Below are positions 61,632 to 64,000 of a DNA stretch of 64,000 nt, in pieces. Source of the stretch: Lucifuga dentata (taxonomy: Eukaryota; Chordata; Actinopteri; Ophidiiformes; Bythitidae); the NCBI GenBank assembly GCA_014773175.1, contig VXCM01002899.1, positions 1 through 64,000 on the forward strand, in the 5' to 3' direction. Made by a program: the position numbers and the translations under genes. Each line of letters opens with the position of its first letter. Position 1 is the first letter of the stretch. The notes under the pieces are model-generated. The model was not told the origin of the DNA, did no database searches, and saw only the letters and a list, made by a program, of their open reading frames with translations.

Positions 61632-61693
<62 letters not shown>
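61632..61693. repeat. TCTA tetranucleotide repeat, about 15 units
   Basis: Uninterrupted TATC/TCTA run. The roughly 70 bases to its left match those at 9847-9920. Confidence 0.9.
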
Positions 61694-62439
61694 CATGCAG
61701 CATCAGGGATGACACTTAAATAACCTTCAGATCACTCCATCCTGACAGGTCTCCATTTGCAGGCCTCACATTTCAGTTTTGATCTGAACTTCCTCTCTTC
61801 AACAATTCTGTCTTTTTTTTTTTTTTTTAAATATACATCCCCCAGAAGGATATGCACAAAGTTCCTGAATATAAATTTTACCCAAATAAACAAACCTAAT
61901 TAACTTTGCAGTTGAAGCCACCGCCGCCCTCAAAATTACCCAGCCAGCAAAGACTTGCCTAGTCATTTGGCAGTGAAAGGATTAGTGGCTGCAGCTTCCA
62001 TTGACCTTGAACTTCTCCATGAAAAAAGACTCCAGTATAGACGAGTCACTTGCATGACTCGCATGACGATTCAAGCTCCACAGGTTTTTTTTTTCATGAA
62101 TGGACAAAACGAGTGTATGCTTATTTACCAATGCAAATGAGGTCACAAAGCAGCTCAAATTCATCTTTCTTCCCTGTTGTTCTTTAGTAAATCCTATTCT
62201 TTTTCATTTCTTACAAAAGGGAAAAAAAGGATTATGTTCCTAATTCATAACTTTGACTTTGGTATGGCAGCAAAGACTAAAGATATTAGATTTTTATAAA
62301 ATGACCATCTATTCTGTGTTTATTTCCCCCTATATTGTAATATATGATATGTTTTATCACTGCTTTTATTTAATATGATTTTGGCGTACATTAGTCTCAT
62401 ATTCTGTTTTCTGAAATTTGCCAATCACCTGTAAAGCTT

Positions 62440-62510
62440 TGAATTGCATTGTCTTGTCTGAAAGGTGGCATATAAATAAAGTTTGATTGATTTGATTGAT
62501 ATAACTATAA
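62440..62510 (+). repeat. LINE/SINE 3' tail with TTTGATTGA repeat
   Basis: TGTAAAGCTTTGAATTGCAT then GGTGGCATATAAATAAAGTT and TTGATTGATTTGATTGATAT is the usual 3' tail of L2/CR1-type fish elements. Confidence 0.55.
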
Positions 62511-63740
62511 ATATCTATTTCATGTAGCATTGAAACAATTAGTTGAATTGATTAGTCGATCAAATTTAGACAATCTATAAATGATTTTCAAGATTTCTCG
62601 AGCACAATATAAATTGTTTAATGTTGCAGTATTTAAAAAGCTGAAATTTTGGCACTTTTCTGCATTTTTATGTTTATCAGCTTGAAGAAATCACTTACAG
62701 CTTTTGGTAAATTATGATGGGTATTTGTCATTTTTACACTCTTTTCTTTCTCTTTTTATAATTTTTGGTATTTTACTTTAAATTAAAAAAAAAGTTTCAA
62801 CTCTGCAGTTACTTTGGTTAAACTCGATTTCTCTTTTTTCAAATATTTTAGAATATATTCTTTTCATTCTAGAAAATATAACAGGGGTAAACATATAAAC
62901 TTCCTAAGTATAAATCAGTCAGTGCTGGTATCTTTAAATATTGTAATGTGCAAAACATAAAACTAATAACAAGAAATCAAACACCACCAAGTCAATTTGA
63001 AACGTTAAATGCATTGGTATAATAATAATCTGTTATTTTAATTCACATCTCTTCAACGTGATTTTTTTTTTTTTTTTTTTTTGACAGTCTCATGTCTCAT
63101 TATTATGGAACAAAACTCAAAAATGAGATGAAACATTAGAAACTCATTTTCTTTCTCCCTATTTTTTTTATTTAAGTAGTCATTCAAAAATACTCACTGA
63201 CACATGTACACATACACATACACACACACTGCCACATGCACACACGCTACCATTATCCACAGGTGTGTACAAACAAAAGCGGTGTCATAATTAGTTTTCC
63301 ATGTGCCACATTTGGCAGTGGGCTGTTTGCTTTCTCTGGCTGTGGGTTATCTGATCTCACGGCTCATTTGAATGGCCGCCGCTGACACTGTGGCCACTTT
63401 CTTGTTTAAATGATGGAATGGCTGTTTAAACAGAGAAGACAGGTGGCATTTAAATCATGTAAAAAGCTATATTTAATATGAGAGGACACAAGCAAACGCA
63501 CATGTACAGTTTACGTCAGCGTTGCCTGTTTTTGTGTGGATCTTGTTTTTTTCATATTCGTGCAAAGTCTTTACAAAGGCTTTACTGAGCTGAATAGAAA
63601 ATATGATTGACATAAATTATTCATATTCATTTCCTGTTCTGTTTTTCACTTCTGCTCCTCTCTTTTGCTACCTTTCTTTTCTTTCTCTCCTTTTCTTTCT
63701 TTGTTCTTCACCTTCTGTTTTCTCTTTCTTATCTTTGGTT

Positions 63741-63825
63741 TCTTCTTCTTCTTCTTCGCCCTCCTCCTCTTCTTCTTCTTCTTCTTCTTCTTCTTCTTTT
63801 TCTTCTTCTTCTTCTTCTTCTTCTT

Positions 63826-63855
<30 letters not shown>
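63741..63855. repeat. TTC triplet repeat, about 115 bp pure pyrimidine
   Basis: CTT repeats with few interruptions. The apparent polySer and polyLys ORFs here are artefacts of the repeat. Confidence 0.92.
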
Positions 63856-63856
<1 letters not shown>

Positions 63857-63936
63857 ACATCACCTTCTCTTTTCTTTCTCTTATCACTGTCATCATTGTT
63901 ATTAGATGTAATAATTGAGTCAGTGATCATTAGACA

Positions 63937-64000
63937 TTAAAGGACCATACCAGCCATTTTGCATGTTTGACCCTAACATATTCAATTTTCATACATGTAA
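63937..64000. mobile_element. TTAA inverted-repeat element, copy 19, cut by the window edge
   Basis: ATTAAAGGACCATACCAGCC then ATTTTGCATGTTTGACCCTA and CATATTCAATTTTCATACAT, a subfamily B left end. Confidence 0.7.

Noticed and set aside
63603..63930. PolySer and polyLys ORFs
   Set aside because: They are translations of a TTC/GAA microsatellite.

Overview
The window is vertebrate nuclear DNA, almost certainly from a teleost fish. It holds one intact protein-coding gene on the minus strand, read from about 59.1 kb down to about 4.5 kb. The gene is smarca2 (BRM), the SNF2-type ATPase of the BAF (SWI/SNF) chromatin-remodelling complex. I placed 33 coding exons by hand from splice sites and phase. 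They join without a frame break into a 1,596-residue protein with the full domain order: proline/glycine-rich N-terminus, QLQ, polyglutamine, HSA, BRK, ATPase N-lobe, ATPase C-lobe, SnAC, AT-hook-like motif, bromodomain and acidic tail. SMARCA2-type residues, rather than SMARCA4-type, support the paralogue call. The teleost assignment rests on the transposon families present (L2/CR1-like LINEs, Tc1-like and hAT elements, many short inverted-repeat elements) and on abundant CA repeats.

Layout. 1-4.5 kb is sequence downstream of the gene: repeat tails, an inverted-repeat element with CA expansion, and a near-perfect 257-bp-arm inverted repeat carrying a hammerhead-ribozyme-like motif. About 4.5-6.36 kb is the probable 3' UTR. 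6.4-7.9 kb is the last intron, almost filled by a 200-bp pyrimidine tract (read on the gene strand) and a minisatellite with a 255-bp higher-order period. 8-20 kb carries the bromodomain, SnAC and helicase C-lobe exons. 19.2-25.5 kb is one intron with two LINEs, one inserted inside the 3' tail of the other. 25.5-35 kb carries the rest of the ATPase. 35-40.4 kb is an intron of single-copy-looking sequence and old DNA transposons. 40.4-55.6 kb carries the BRK, HSA, polyQ/QLQ and N-terminal exons. 55.6-59.0 kb is a 5' UTR intron with two short inverted-repeat elements and a Tc1-like remnant. A non-coding first exon with a GC box and CCAAT box lies at about 59.0-59.2 kb, and 59.2-64 kb is upstream intergenic DNA.

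The most notable non-genic content is a family of about 580-bp inverted-repeat elements. Some 20 copies in two subfamilies share TTAA-flanked termini. Other points of interest are the ribozyme-like inverted repeat, the last-intron minisatellite, a GC-AG intron, a tandem NAGNAG acceptor, and three false duplications around single-N assembly joins. I found no unknown multi-gene system, no RNA gene and no CRISPR array.
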